From an uncultured Clostridia bacterium (GTDB lineage: Bacteria > Bacillota > Clostridia > Oscillospirales > Acutalibacteraceae), in assembly GCA_946499275.1 (NCBI GenBank), contig CAMMRL010000021.1, positions 1-38,626 on the forward strand: 38,626 nt of DNA. The letters run 5' to 3'. Positions 31,415 through 38,626 of this stretch are shown here, one piece after another. The number at the start of each line of letters is the position of its first letter. The first letter of the stretch is position 1. Below the pieces are notes generated by a model. That model was not told the DNA's origin. It saw nothing but the letters and a program-made list of their open reading frames with translations, and ran no database searches. A program made the position numbers and the translations under genes.

Positions 31415-33094
31415 CTATTTGATGGACTGCTGCCTGTACGCTCTGTCGTCGCTCACGGCTTTTGCGGCAACTGCGAAGAGCTTATCGCTGAGCTGCCACT
31501 TGTCCATTGTACGGTCATAACCGCCGAACAGGGCAAAGGCGGTGGCTCCCACCGTGTAAACATTGGTAATCTCATCAATGACTGCGCCCAGCCTAAATTC
31601 CTCCGGGGACTGGAAAAGAGAACTCCCCCACATCCGCCCCATATCGTTGATGCACGGCTGTTTCCGGAAGAAGTCGATATCGCAGATCGTGGTCTTCCCT
31701 TTCTCGAAATCATACAGGATGCTTCCGTCGTAGAAATCGATGGCCACATAGTTCTGGGACGCGATATACTCAAAGAAGCGCAGAATGTCGTGGAACACAT
31801 TCCGTCTGGCGCTAACAGGCAGCTGCATAAACCGGCGGTGTGCCGCCGGGTACATTCTCCCCATGCAATCCCCGTCTACCCATTGGAACACCATAGCGTA
31901 TCCGCCGCCGAGATCCTCGCCTTCTATGAATGAAATCAAATTTTCGTGGCGCAAATCCCTGTACACAGGCAAGGTGGCTTTCAGTCTGTCTAACGCGTCC
32001 CTGGGATTACCAGTATACTGTTCTGCGGGAGCACCGGCGAACTTCACGAAATAGCGCCGTCCGTCTTTTTCGGCGCCGAAGCAGATGTTGCCGGAGTCCT
32101 GGTCGTCAAACACCTTGAACACCCTGCCATACTTACTCATAAATGAGAAATCGAAGGCGCTTTTCAGCTTATAAGGAATGCCGTCGATATATTGCAGATG
32201 ATAGCCCTGAAAATACCAGGCCGGTATAGGGCTGCGCATATTGTCATACCAGGCCAGTACCTCGCACGCTTGGTTAAGCATAGTATTCACTTCCTCCTGG
32301 CCGAAAGGTATCGCCCAGTATACCGAGGAAAGCGTGTTGCTGGAAATATAGAGAGCCAGCAACTTCCAGAACTCCAACGGAACTTCGCCGTCAAAATAGC
32401 CGTTCACCATACCGGAAGCGAACAGGGGTGACTTCTGCGCACACCATACGATCCGGTTGAATTCCTCCCAGGGATCGCCGTAATCGTTGCGGTTGAAGTC
32501 GATGATATACAGCTGTCCGCTTCGGTCGATCATCATATTCCCAATGTGATAGTCGCCGTGCTGGTATACCTGCGGCCTACCTTTCAGCAAATGACGGTTT
32601 TCGTTTATGTAGTCGATGAATGCCTGCCCGTTCTCATACTGGATAGGACATTCCTTGTACTTCTTAATTTTATAGTCCATCTTCCGGTTGAACCGGCTTT
32701 CCCAGTCTTCTTGAGTATCCGGAGCCGGTATGGAGTGGATCTTACACAAGATGCGACCGGCTTCCAAGCCGTAAACATATTGCTCGGTATCCGAAAGCGT
32801 GGGGATCACCTCTTCGGCGTCAACGCCGTCGACCCAGCTTTGGAGCGAATAGACTCCCTCTTCACAGGTGCCGAACTCTAAAGGTAGGCACATGGGAACG
32901 CCAAGGGACGCCACCTGTTTCATCCTATTAAATTCCGATAATTTCGTATCATACAGCGCCATATCGGAAACACGCAGAAGATATCGTGTGCCGTTCTCGT
33001 CGGTGACACAGTACTTCTTATCGCCGGACCAGCCTTTGTTGATCGGTTCTTTTGTTATGAAATTCATCTCTGGCATACTAATCACAAACTCCAT
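31415..33094 (-). CDS. Two-kinase fusion: APH-type phosphotransferase plus Ser/Thr-kinase-like domain
   Basis: 559 residues. Residues about 10-300 are an aminoglycoside/choline-kinase-like (APH) domain, with HGDYHIGNMMID (179-190; catalytic Asp181, Asn186) and the metal-binding IDFNRNDYGDP (198-208). Residues about 312-559 resemble a eukaryotic-type protein kinase: VKFAG with a candidate ATP lysine at 351, a catalytic-loop equivalent VAIDFYDGSILYDF (Asp453; the usual Asn is Ser), CDIDFF in place of DFG, GSSLFQSPEEF like the SPE motif of the activation segment, and DEITNVYTVGATAFALF like the F helix. No membrane segment is present. The ATG at 33094 has no clear ribosome site; Met10 is an alternative start. 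The substrates are unknown. It leads the AlkZ/DUF3795/WYL gene train, and its start overlaps a GNAT relic. Confidence 0.82.
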   Translation of the reverse strand: MEFVISMPEMNFITKEPINKGWSGDKKYCVTDENGTRYLLRVSDMALYDTKLSEFNRMKQVASLGVPMCLPLEFGTCEEGVYSLQSWVDGVDAEEVIPTLSDTEQYVYGLEAGRILCKIHSIPAPDTQEDWESRFNRKMDYKIKKYKECPIQYENGQAFIDYINENRHLLKGRPQVYQHGDYHIGNMMIDRSGQLYIIDFNRNDYGDPWEEFNRIVWCAQKSPLFASGMVNGYFDGEVPLEFWKLLALYISSNTLSSVYWAIPFGQEEVNTMLNQACEVLAWYDNMRSPIPAWYFQGYHLQYIDGIPYKLKSAFDFSFMSKYGRVFKVFDDQDSGNICFGAEKDGRRYFVKFAGAPAEQYTGNPRDALDRLKATLPVYRDLRHENLISFIEGEDLGGGYAMVFQWVDGDCMGRMYPAAHRRFMQLPVSARRNVFHDILRFFEYIASQNYVAIDFYDGSILYDFEKGKTTICDIDFFRKQPCINDMGRMWGSSLFQSPEEFRLGAVIDEITNVYTVGATAFALFGGYDRTMDKWQLSDKLFAVAAKAVSDDRAYRQQSIK

Positions 33095-33260
33095 TCAAAT
33101 CTATAGCGATCGACACGTCTGCCCTTATTTTCCGTTTATGCTCAGTAATAACAAAAGCTTCTATTCGTTTAATCCCCAGACGCTCTTTGGCGTATTGCAT
33201 CAACGCAGTAGTGCATTCGTACATATATCCCTGCCGACATATGGAGGAACCGAATCTGTC
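33078..33260 (-). pseudogene. GNAT acetyltransferase C-terminal relic
   Basis: A frame without a start reads ICRQGYMYECTTALMQYAKE and then RLGIKRIEAFVITEHKRK before its stop at 33078. This is the acetyl-CoA-binding and C-terminal part of a GNAT enzyme (equivalent of the RGxG/Y-EA-ALM-YA pattern). An in-frame TAG at 33261 cuts it off. The N-terminal half is missing. Confidence 0.65.
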
Positions 33261-33381
33261 CTAGTGCTAAAAAATGAAACCGGAAGGATGCTGTGCCTTA
33301 TAGGGGGACTGCTGAAACATACCGTCCAGCGGGGGAATGACCGTTTACAGATATTGTGTTTATGGCGGCTTGTTTCCATCA

Positions 33382-33591
33382 TTATAAATTCTTACGCCGT
33401 TTATGCTTTCGCCGCAGGGAAAAGATAACATCTGCTAATACCAAGGTCGCTATCACGGCCACAGAGATAAGGGCATACCTTTGGAAATAAGGCATGTCCT
33501 TTTTCCGTGAGGTTCCAAGTCCGGCGCCAACCCCCATTTTACTTGTGTCATTTGCTCTTGACCATAACGGCACCGTATGACTTGTATACAA
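33382..33591 (-). CDS. Small protein with one membrane helix and basic tail (possible sorting-signal relic)
   Basis: 69 codons. The last 35 residues hold a hydrophobic helix (YALISVAVIATLVLADVIFS) and then RRKHKRRK, preceded by NDTSKMGVGAGLG. A hydrophobic stretch plus a positive tail at the C-terminus is the shape of a cell-wall sorting signal, but no LPxTG motif is present. It may be the 3' end of a decayed surface-protein gene. No clear ribosome site. Confidence 0.3.
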   Translation of the reverse strand: MYTSHTVPLWSRANDTSKMGVGAGLGTSRKKDMPYFQRYALISVAVIATLVLADVIFSLRRKHKRRKNL

Positions 33592-33706
33592 CGCCGTATG
33601 AATACAGTGGCTGTTGGAGACAACCGAAAGATAAACTGCAAATATGATCCGTATTCACCGGGAGTTCACAACTCGCACAATGCATACGGCTTTTGTCATA
33701 AGCCTG

Positions 33707-34573
33707 TCATGGTATCAGCATTAACAACGTACCGACGACGATCAACGCAAGACCGATACCCGATTTTTTCGAGAGCCGTTCGTGGAAAACAAAATAGGAA
33801 AATACGACTGTCACCAAGATACTGAGCTTATCGATAGGAACAATCACGCTAGCCGGGCCCTCTTGAAGCGCCCTGTAATAGCAGAGCCAGGAGGCTCCGG
33901 TGGCAATGCCCGAAAGGCAGATAAACACCCATTCTTTCCGGGGAATTTCTTTGACATCACGGACTTTGTGGGTTATGAACACCATGCCCCATGCCATAAG
34001 AAGCACTACGGCAGTACGGATCGCTGTTCCGAGATTGGACTCCACGCCCAAAATTCCGATTTTTCCAAGAAGGGACGTAAGGCTGGCAAAAACAGCCGAA
34101 CCGACAGCATAGAGCAGCCATCGCTTTTTTTGCCCGGTTTTTTGTTTTTGTACATCCTTTTTTTCAATTATCAGAAAGGTGCCGGCAGCAATCATAACAA
34201 CGCCAACAGCGGAGAACAGGCGGATTTTTTCATGCAGGCAAATGAAGGCCAGCAGTATGGTTAGGATGACGCTGGATTTATCAACGGGGACCACCTTATT
34301 GATATCCCCCAACTGCAGTGCTTTGAAGTAGCAAAGCCAGGATACCCCGGTCGCCAAGCCGGATAAAATTAAGTAGAGCCAAGTTGTTCCATCAATGGAG
34401 GGGATTTGTGTTCCCGAGCCGGCTACAAGAACCATCAGCCAGGAGAAGATCAGAACGACTATGGTTCGGATGGCGGTTGCCACAGTGGAATCGGTTTTCT
34501 GTATCCCGCATTTTGCCAGTATGGCGGTAACGCCTGCAAAAAAGGCGGAACCAAACGCAAACACAATCCACAT
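33707..34573 (-). CDS. EamA/DMT family transporter
   Basis: 288 residues from the ATG at 34573, which has AGGGGGGAAAGAG upstream; the open frame to 34675 has no ribosome site. Ten membrane segments occur in two EamA repeats (residues about 2-138 and 155-287). Each carries the same motif: WLYLILSGLATGVSWLCYF then KALQLGDINKVVPVDK in the first, and FICLSGIATGASWLCYYRAL then VIVPIDKLS in the second. This clear internal duplication is typical of drug/metabolite exporters of the DMT superfamily. The substrate is unknown. It is the only intact gene in a stretch of relics; a decayed TetR gene lies immediately upstream and may once have controlled it. Confidence 0.9.
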   Translation of the reverse strand: MWIVFAFGSAFFAGVTAILAKCGIQKTDSTVATAIRTIVVLIFSWLMVLVAGSGTQIPSIDGTTWLYLILSGLATGVSWLCYFKALQLGDINKVVPVDKSSVILTILLAFICLHEKIRLFSAVGVVMIAAGTFLIIEKKDVQKQKTGQKKRWLLYAVGSAVFASLTSLLGKIGILGVESNLGTAIRTAVVLLMAWGMVFITHKVRDVKEIPRKEWVFICLSGIATGASWLCYYRALQEGPASVIVPIDKLSILVTVVFSYFVFHERLSKKSGIGLALIVVGTLLMLIP

Positions 34574-34693
34574 CTCTTTCCCCCCTAAAGTGGTAATCCT
34601 CGCCCCAAACAGTTTCAATATAGCGGGTCTTTGTCGAATTTTCCCCAGCTTTTCCCGCAGTCGGTTATTGTGCACGGCTACCAGGGCAGCAAT

Positions 34694-35015
34694 TTATCCG
34701 GCACGTATTAAAGCGGTACAGCAGGGGAAACTGGCGCTGTAATAGGCGAATACAAGATTTTCCGCATATTCGTTTAGCCCGAAGACACCCCGGCTGGGTT
34801 CCCGCCGGTAATCCATGATCCGCTTGTTGATGGTCTCCCACGCCGGCCGGTAGCTGCCGCTGCACATCAGGCGTTCGTGAAGCAGCGGCATGTTGCCTGC
34901 ATGTTCAAAAAACAGCCGGTCCATAGTCCATCTCGCAAATCATTGCCTTGAAAGTGTTGTGAATAGCTTCCCTCGTCTTACGCACCCACAGGTCCTCATT
35001 TTTTCTTCTTTCCAA
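34694..35015 (-). pseudogene. TetR-family regulator gene with internal deletion
   Basis: A TTG at 35015 follows AAAGGGAG and opens the frame LWVRKTREAIHNTFKAMICE, the usual first helix of a TetR regulator. It breaks off after EMDY. In the next frame the C-terminal ligand domain continues: MDRLFFEHAGNMPLLHERLM, AWETINKRIMDYRREP and GVFGLNEYAENLVFAYYSA. The recognition helix and the middle of the protein are missing. DNA binding is therefore lost. The pattern recalls the TetR_C_7 group. Confidence 0.6.
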
Positions 35016-35031
35016 CGATATACGTCTCCCT

Positions 35032-35367
35032 TTATGCTATACATACGTCTATTGTGTAGTCTGCATTTACCTTTAAGTCATACAAGTACATATATTTCAT
35101 CATCGCTTGCTGCAGAATGGCAAGGCCAATGCATTGATCCCCATTATAGGTCCCAACAAAAACGCTGCTTTTTGAGAGTTTTTCCCAATTATGGTTTTCG
35201 TCTGGAAAACATATTTCCGTAATACTTTCTTCGGCAAACCGCTCTATCGAATAGTTCCATTGTTCATTGGAGTAAGAAGGGATCATCCGACCAAATAGTT
35301 TGAATGGTTCATTTTTTATATTGATATCGTTTTTATACGTATGGTCAATGATTTTAACGGTTATCAT
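35032..35367 (-). pseudogene. Truncated GNAT acetyltransferase, streptothricin-acetyltransferase-like
   Basis: 111 residues that start normally (MITVKIIDHTYKNDINIKNE then FKLFGRMIPSYS) and match the N-terminal part of SatA-type acetyltransferases through CIGLAILQQAMMKYMYLYDL then KVNADY. The frame ends at the point where the acetyl-CoA site (RGxG) should begin. Full-length relatives have about 175-190 residues. Without the cofactor site the product should be inactive, so a resistance function is not expected. Confidence 0.65.
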
Positions 35368-35381
35368 ATTGCACCTTCTTC

Positions 35382-35600
35382 TTAGAGTATATTAAATTTC
35401 AACCCTTCATGAGTATCTTGAAAACCAAGTTTCGATAGAACCGATGTATATCTGTTCCTGTTTTGTTTGAGGTTAACTGAACGATAGCGCACGCATTCTC
35501 TTTTGCAAGGTTAATAGCGTATTTCATAAGCAATGTCCCGACCCCCAAATTCCGCTTATTCCTTACAACGCAAACGTTTTCGATCCAATACTTTCGCCAG
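35382..35600 (-). pseudogene. GNAT acetyltransferase C-terminal relic with frameshift
   Basis: A leftward frame reads WIENVCVVRNKRNLGVGTLL then MKYAINLAKENACAIVQLTS and HRFYRNL, an acetyl-CoA-binding half of a GNAT enzyme. After HRFYRNL the family sequence continues one frame over (LGFQDTHEGLKFNIL) to a stop at 35382. No start is left. It lies upstream of the truncated SatA-like gene but is of a different GNAT subtype. Confidence 0.6.
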
Positions 35601-35712
35601 CTTATATATGGTAGGCGAAGGCTTTCCGGTACCTTTCTTAATCATTCTGATACCATGTGTCTTTTTCTCACCTCCTTCACCATTATAGGTTGTTCGGCAC
35701 AAATAATCAAAT

Positions 35713-35738
35713 AAAAAAGGAACGGGCATACCGTTCCT
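35713..35738 (-). terminator. Terminator after the phnE relic
   Basis: GGAACGG (35719-35725) pairs with CCGTTCC (35731-35737). Read leftward it runs into TTTTTT (35718-35713). It marks where the original permease gene ended; the open frame running through it to 35556 is an artefact of the frameshift. Confidence 0.75.
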
Positions 35739-35739
35739 C

Positions 35740-36382
35740 TCCATCAATAGAATTTTTTCTTTAATTTTCACAAACAGTCTTTCGATGCAATAGGCCACCA
35801 GGAACACCAGAAGAATAGCAACGCCGGCAGTACCGTAATCATATCCCTGCAGGCTATTGGAAATCACATAACCGATCCCGCCGGCGCCTACCATACCGAG
35901 GATTGCACATTCGAAAAAGTTTGTTTCCAAACGCATACCCGCCCATGCAACAAGCTGAGATAAGGCGGCAGGGAAAATGGCGTTGGTAAAAATGCTGAGA
36001 CGACTTGCCCCAGTAACCTCCAGCGCCTCAATGGTTTCATCCGGGATGCTTTCGAAGCTCTGTGCAAAGGATTTCGTAAAAAAGCCGTGGTATGAACACA
36101 AAGGCCGGCTACGCCGGCTTCCGGCCCCATCCCTAGACACGCCAGCATCAGCAGCACCCATACCGGGGTAGGCACAGCTCTCAGGAAAGTAAAGAAAGAC
36201 TGCGTGATCACTGAAAGGATAGGGATGCGGAATACATTTTTAGCAGCCAGCATTCCGAAAATGATTCCGAGAACCAAGCTGTAAAGCAGGGAAAGCACGG
36301 CAATCGAAATGGTTTCTATCAGGGAAGAGAAAGCCAAATCCATATTGGAAAAATATAGATTCTGGTAAACAGGCACCGCCAT
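35740..36382 (-). pseudogene. phnE: Phosphonate-type ABC permease (PhnE-like), frameshifted and 5'-truncated
   Basis: The first frame gives LIETISIAVLSLLYSLVLGI, then FTFLRAVPTPVWVLLMLACL and GMGPEAGVAGLCVHTTAF. Near 36080-36110 the family sequence switches to the next frame: FFTKSFAQSFESIPDETIEA, then LEVTGASRLSIFTNAIFP with the EAA-like loop, and ILGMVGAGGIGYVISNSLQG. Together these are most of a PhnE-type binding-protein-dependent permease. The N-terminus is cut at the join with a DeoR stub. No phnC or phnD partner is in the window, so the transporter is lost. Confidence 0.75.
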
Positions 36383-36536
36383 GTATATTTATGAGCCCCT
36401 CCTGTTCCATGGCCTTCAAATCCCGCCGGACTGTATCCGCTGATACATGAAGAAGCTGCCTTAATTCTCCCACCTTCACGGTTAATTGCAGCTGCAGCTG
36501 CTGCATGATCAACTCTGCACGTTCCGCATAAAGCAT
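36360..36536 (-). pseudogene. DeoR-family regulator, HTH stub only
   Basis: From the ATG at 36536, about 58 residues match a DeoR-type N-terminus: AERAELIMQQLQLQLTVKVG, then LHVSADTVRRDLKAMEQEGL and INIHGGACLPE. The sugar-phosphate-sensing domain is absent: the sequence runs straight into the phnE relic in another frame. A deletion seems to have removed the rest of deoR and the start of phnE together. The open frame continues to 36240 with non-family residues. Confidence 0.7.
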
Positions 36537-36658
36537 CGCCGTTTATTCCTGTTTACTTATCCATAGAATATTTTAATGCCTTGCCGGCTATTATGCAAGC
36601 CTATAAAACGCAAAGCGGCCGTATTATCTCTATTTTTTACACGGATGGTACCTGCCTT

Positions 36659-36979
36659 TTACTTAACCTTTCCAATCCATCCACAAAAAAGCGCGGTATA
36701 GCACCATAAAGCAATCCTTTTTCCTAATCTTCCGAGATGACGGCTGTAGTCAGGCAAGTTTGCAAATTCGCTGTTCGTTTTCCATTTATTGCTCTGTAAA
36801 AAGTGAAATTGCGGCAAACATTTTATGCAGCCGCTGCGCTTCAAAGGGAAGATATTCCGCAATCGTGAGCCCAACCGCTCCAGCAAAGCCCGCGTGCGGC
36901 CGTAAGCGGCTTTCTGGGCAAGATTGTCCGTCCATTCCCGGCGGGTCCGTATTTTATGGATGACCTCATAAAATTCCAT
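36659..36979 (-). pseudogene. Nitroreductase-like N-terminal stub, decayed
   Basis: From the ATG at 36979 (GGAGG 9 bases upstream) the sequence MEFYEVIHKIRTRREWTD matches the start of nitroreductase-fold flavoproteins. After about 20 residues the similarity ends. A different frame (GFAGAVGLTIAEYLPFEAQR) looks more protein-like there, so frameshifts or a rearrangement are likely. The start lies 31 bases after the MFS stop, so it once belonged to the MarR-MFS operon. Confidence 0.45.
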
Positions 36980-37009
36980 CCGGCTGATTCCTCCTTCTTC
37001 CACCTCCTG

Positions 37010-38170
37010 TTACAAGCTTTTTTGGCCGGTAATCCGGAATGTCGATTCCGTCATGCTGATCATCAAAACAACAAATACGGCCAGATACGCGGGAAGGATG
37101 CCAAAACTGATGTGGTTGCCGAGAAGCCCGAACAATGGCGGCATAAAGGTGGAGCCGATATAGGCGCTGGCCATTTGGATGCCGATAATCGCCCCGGAAT
37201 TCTCTGCACCGAAATTGTACGGCGTGGCATGAATGATGCAGGGATAAATCGGCGCGCAGCCAAATCCGATGATAATCAATCCGGCAAAGGAAAGGATAGG
37301 AACTTCTACCGGGATTAGAAGCGCAAGAATCCCGCAGGATAAAATGCCGGTGCCCAGCAGGATCATCTTCCGGTCATCCAGTCTATTCATGATAAAGCCG
37401 CCGAGGAACCGGCCGACAGTAAGCCCTATGTAAAACAAGGAGGCGAAACGGGCGGCCTGTTCGGTTGTGACCCCTTTCACCTCCACCAAATAAGAACTCG
37501 CCCAATACATGGTCGTCGCCTCCGCGGCGCAGTAGGCGAAAAAGCCGATCAGCAGGCTGGGGACCCCCTTGATCTTCAGTACGCCGCCTAGTCCCCTGCT
37601 TGAGGTGCCGCCTTCCGCTTTCGGCTTATTCACCTTCCAAAAAGGAAGCGTGAAAAGGAGCAGCAAGCCAATGCCCAGCTGAACAGAGCCGATGATACGG
37701 TATCCGGTATTCCAGGTGGAATGTGCCAGCGCATAGCTCATGACAAAGGGGCTGACGATCGTTCCCACACCCCAAAAGCAATGCAGCCAGCTCATGTGCC
37801 TGGAGGTATAATGGAGAGCCACATAGTTATTGAGTGCGGCGTCAATCGCCCCGGCGCCAAGGCCATAGGGAACCGCAAACACAATCAGTACCCAGAATTG
37901 ATGGGAAAAGGAAAACCCAAGCAGGGCAACTGCCGTGAGGAACACGCTGACCACCGTCACCATCCGCGTGCCAAACTTCCTCGTCAGCTTGTCCGACAAA
38001 AGACTGGATATGACGGTTCCTCCCGATATCACCATGGAGATAATCCCCATAAAGGAAATCGGAACGCCCAGATCGGCATACATTACGGGCCACCCGGAGC
38101 CGAGAAGCGAATCGGGAAGGCCAAGGCTGACAAAGGCGATGTAAATGAGAGCGAGTAAAAGCGTGTACAT
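37010..38170 (-). CDS. MFS transporter
   Basis: 386 residues with 12 membrane segments. The cytoplasmic loop between helices 2 and 3 reads SDKLTRKFGTRMV, a form of the MFS motif A, and the equivalent second-half loop reads GGFIMNRLDDRKMI. The middle loop is charged and short (VNKPKAEGGTSSRG). The overall type resembles FucP/YfkF-like sugar or drug carriers of Clostridia. It lies 11 bases after a MarR gene on the same strand, so it is probably the regulated target. The substrate is not readable from sequence. Confidence 0.9.
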   Translation of the reverse strand: MYTLLLALIYIAFVSLGLPDSLLGSGWPVMYADLGVPISFMGIISMVISGGTVISSLLSDKLTRKFGTRMVTVVSVFLTAVALLGFSFSHQFWVLIVFAVPYGLGAGAIDAALNNYVALHYTSRHMSWLHCFWGVGTIVSPFVMSYALAHSTWNTGYRIIGSVQLGIGLLLLFTLPFWKVNKPKAEGGTSSRGLGGVLKIKGVPSLLIGFFAYCAAEATTMYWASSYLVEVKGVTTEQAARFASLFYIGLTVGRFLGGFIMNRLDDRKMILLGTGILSCGILALLIPVEVPILSFAGLIIIGFGCAPIYPCIIHATPYNFGAENSGAIIGIQMASAYIGSTFMPPLFGLLGNHISFGILPAYLAVFVVLMISMTESTFRITGQKSL

Positions 38171-38181
38171 ATCTTCTCTTT

Positions 38182-38622
38182 TTAATCCTCCCGAATTTCA
38201 GCAAACCTCTTTTTCATGTAGTCGGAAAACAGCGTCGTCAGCCGCACCAGCTCGGCTATATCCTTTTCCGGCAGCTCGGCCATAGCGTCGATCTCCGCTT
38301 CTGCAGCGGGCAGTATGATGCCTTTTGCATATGCGGCCCCCTCATCGGTAAAGCGGACGATTTTATTCCGGCGGTCTGTCTCCGATTCTGTTAAAGACAG
38401 ATACCCCTTTTTCCAGAACTTCTTGATCATGGCGCTGACCGTCTGTTTCGTCGTGGATAGACGCTCGCGGATTTCCGACTGCAAGCAGCCGTCCGGCGAG
38501 AACCAGATAATGTTCAGCACAAACAGTTCCTTTGCGGTCAGATTGTGCTTCCTGGCGTACACCTCATAGGCGGCAAACTGTACGTCCCGCAGCCTGCCGT
38601 ATTGATTAACATGGCTTCTCAC
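38182..38622 (-). CDS. MarR family transcriptional regulator
   Basis: 146 residues from a GTG at 38622. The frame is still open at the window edge, so the true start may lie outside. The winged HTH spans about residues 28-100: LTAKELFVLNIIWFSPDGCL, then EIRERLSTTKQTVSAMIKKF and a wing with LTESETDRRNKIVRFTDEG (the DxRxx motif). Helices at both ends would form the dimer interface. MarR proteins repress efflux or stress genes and release DNA on ligand binding. The MFS gene follows in 11 bases, so this is a regulator-transporter operon. Confidence 0.9.
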   Translation of the reverse strand: MRSHVNQYGRLRDVQFAAYEVYARKHNLTAKELFVLNIIWFSPDGCLQSEIRERLSTTKQTVSAMIKKFWKKGYLSLTESETDRRNKIVRFTDEGAAYAKGIILPAAEAEIDAMAELPEKDIAELVRLTTLFSDYMKKRFAEIRED

Positions 38623-38626
38623 TTCT

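Noticed and set aside
35556-35738. C-terminal extension of the permease frame to 35556
   Set aside because: It runs through a rho-independent terminator and has no family similarity. It is an artefact of the frameshift.
1-38626. CRISPR arrays, tRNA and rRNA genes, prophage genes, origins
   Set aside because: No regular repeat-spacer pattern, no tRNA T-loop consensus in a cloverleaf context, no rRNA stretch, no phage structural genes and no origin-like repeat cluster were seen when reading the window.

Overview
The window looks like a chromosomal segment of a spore-forming, anaerobic Firmicute of class Clostridia, probably close to the Oscillospirales/Ruminococcaceae. The clues are a spoVB-type flippase, the LL-diaminopimelate aminotransferase route to lysine and peptidoglycan, a DUF1292 (YrzB-type) protein, a clostridial-type ABC-F protein, and AGGAGG-type ribosome sites with some TTG/GTG starts. 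This placement is an inference from gene content; no rRNA or tRNA gene was found.

Bases 1-17140 are the GC-rich core. In order they hold: two peptidoglycan-binding-domain proteins (the first cut by the window edge); a spoVB-like flippase; a leftward gene joining an Xre-type HTH to what look like both halves of a MalF/MalG sugar permease; about 1 kb without a recognisable protein but with a strong leftward promoter and structured sequence; a DUF1292 gene followed by a long-hairpin RNA resembling 6S RNA; a leftward ABC-F ATPase; a leftward FAD oxidoreductase with a C-terminal Rieske domain; and a rightward biosynthetic operon. The operon is carA, then one reading frame encoding CarB fused to DapF, then dapL. 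It couples carbamoyl phosphate synthesis to two steps of the diaminopimelate pathway.

From about 17140 the character changes to accessory DNA, nearly all on the minus strand. A probable IS200/IS605 remnant abuts dapL. Next come an ABC exporter pair (FtsX-type permease and ATPase) with an N-terminally truncated histidine kinase and no response regulator, a stand-alone RtcB-type RNA ligase, about 1 kb without a convincing gene, and a MATE exporter divergent from an Lrp/AsnC regulator.

Bases 26754-33094 form one compact leftward gene train. In transcription order it holds an APH-type kinase fused to a Ser/Thr-kinase-like domain, a GNAT/DUF3795 chimera, a WYL regulator, a VOC protein with an in-frame stop, a DUF3795 protein, a second DUF3795 gene with a frameshift, an AlkZ-related protein and an AlkZ-like winged-helix protein. 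Three cysteine-rich DUF3795 genes next to two AlkZ-type genes and a WYL regulator is the best candidate here for a little-described system.

Bases 33078-36980 are mostly gene relics: acetyltransferase fragments, a deleted TetR gene, a truncated streptothricin-acetyltransferase-like gene, a frameshifted phnE joined to a DeoR stub, and a nitroreductase-like stub. They surround one intact EamA transporter. The window ends with an MFS transporter and a MarR regulator in one operon.
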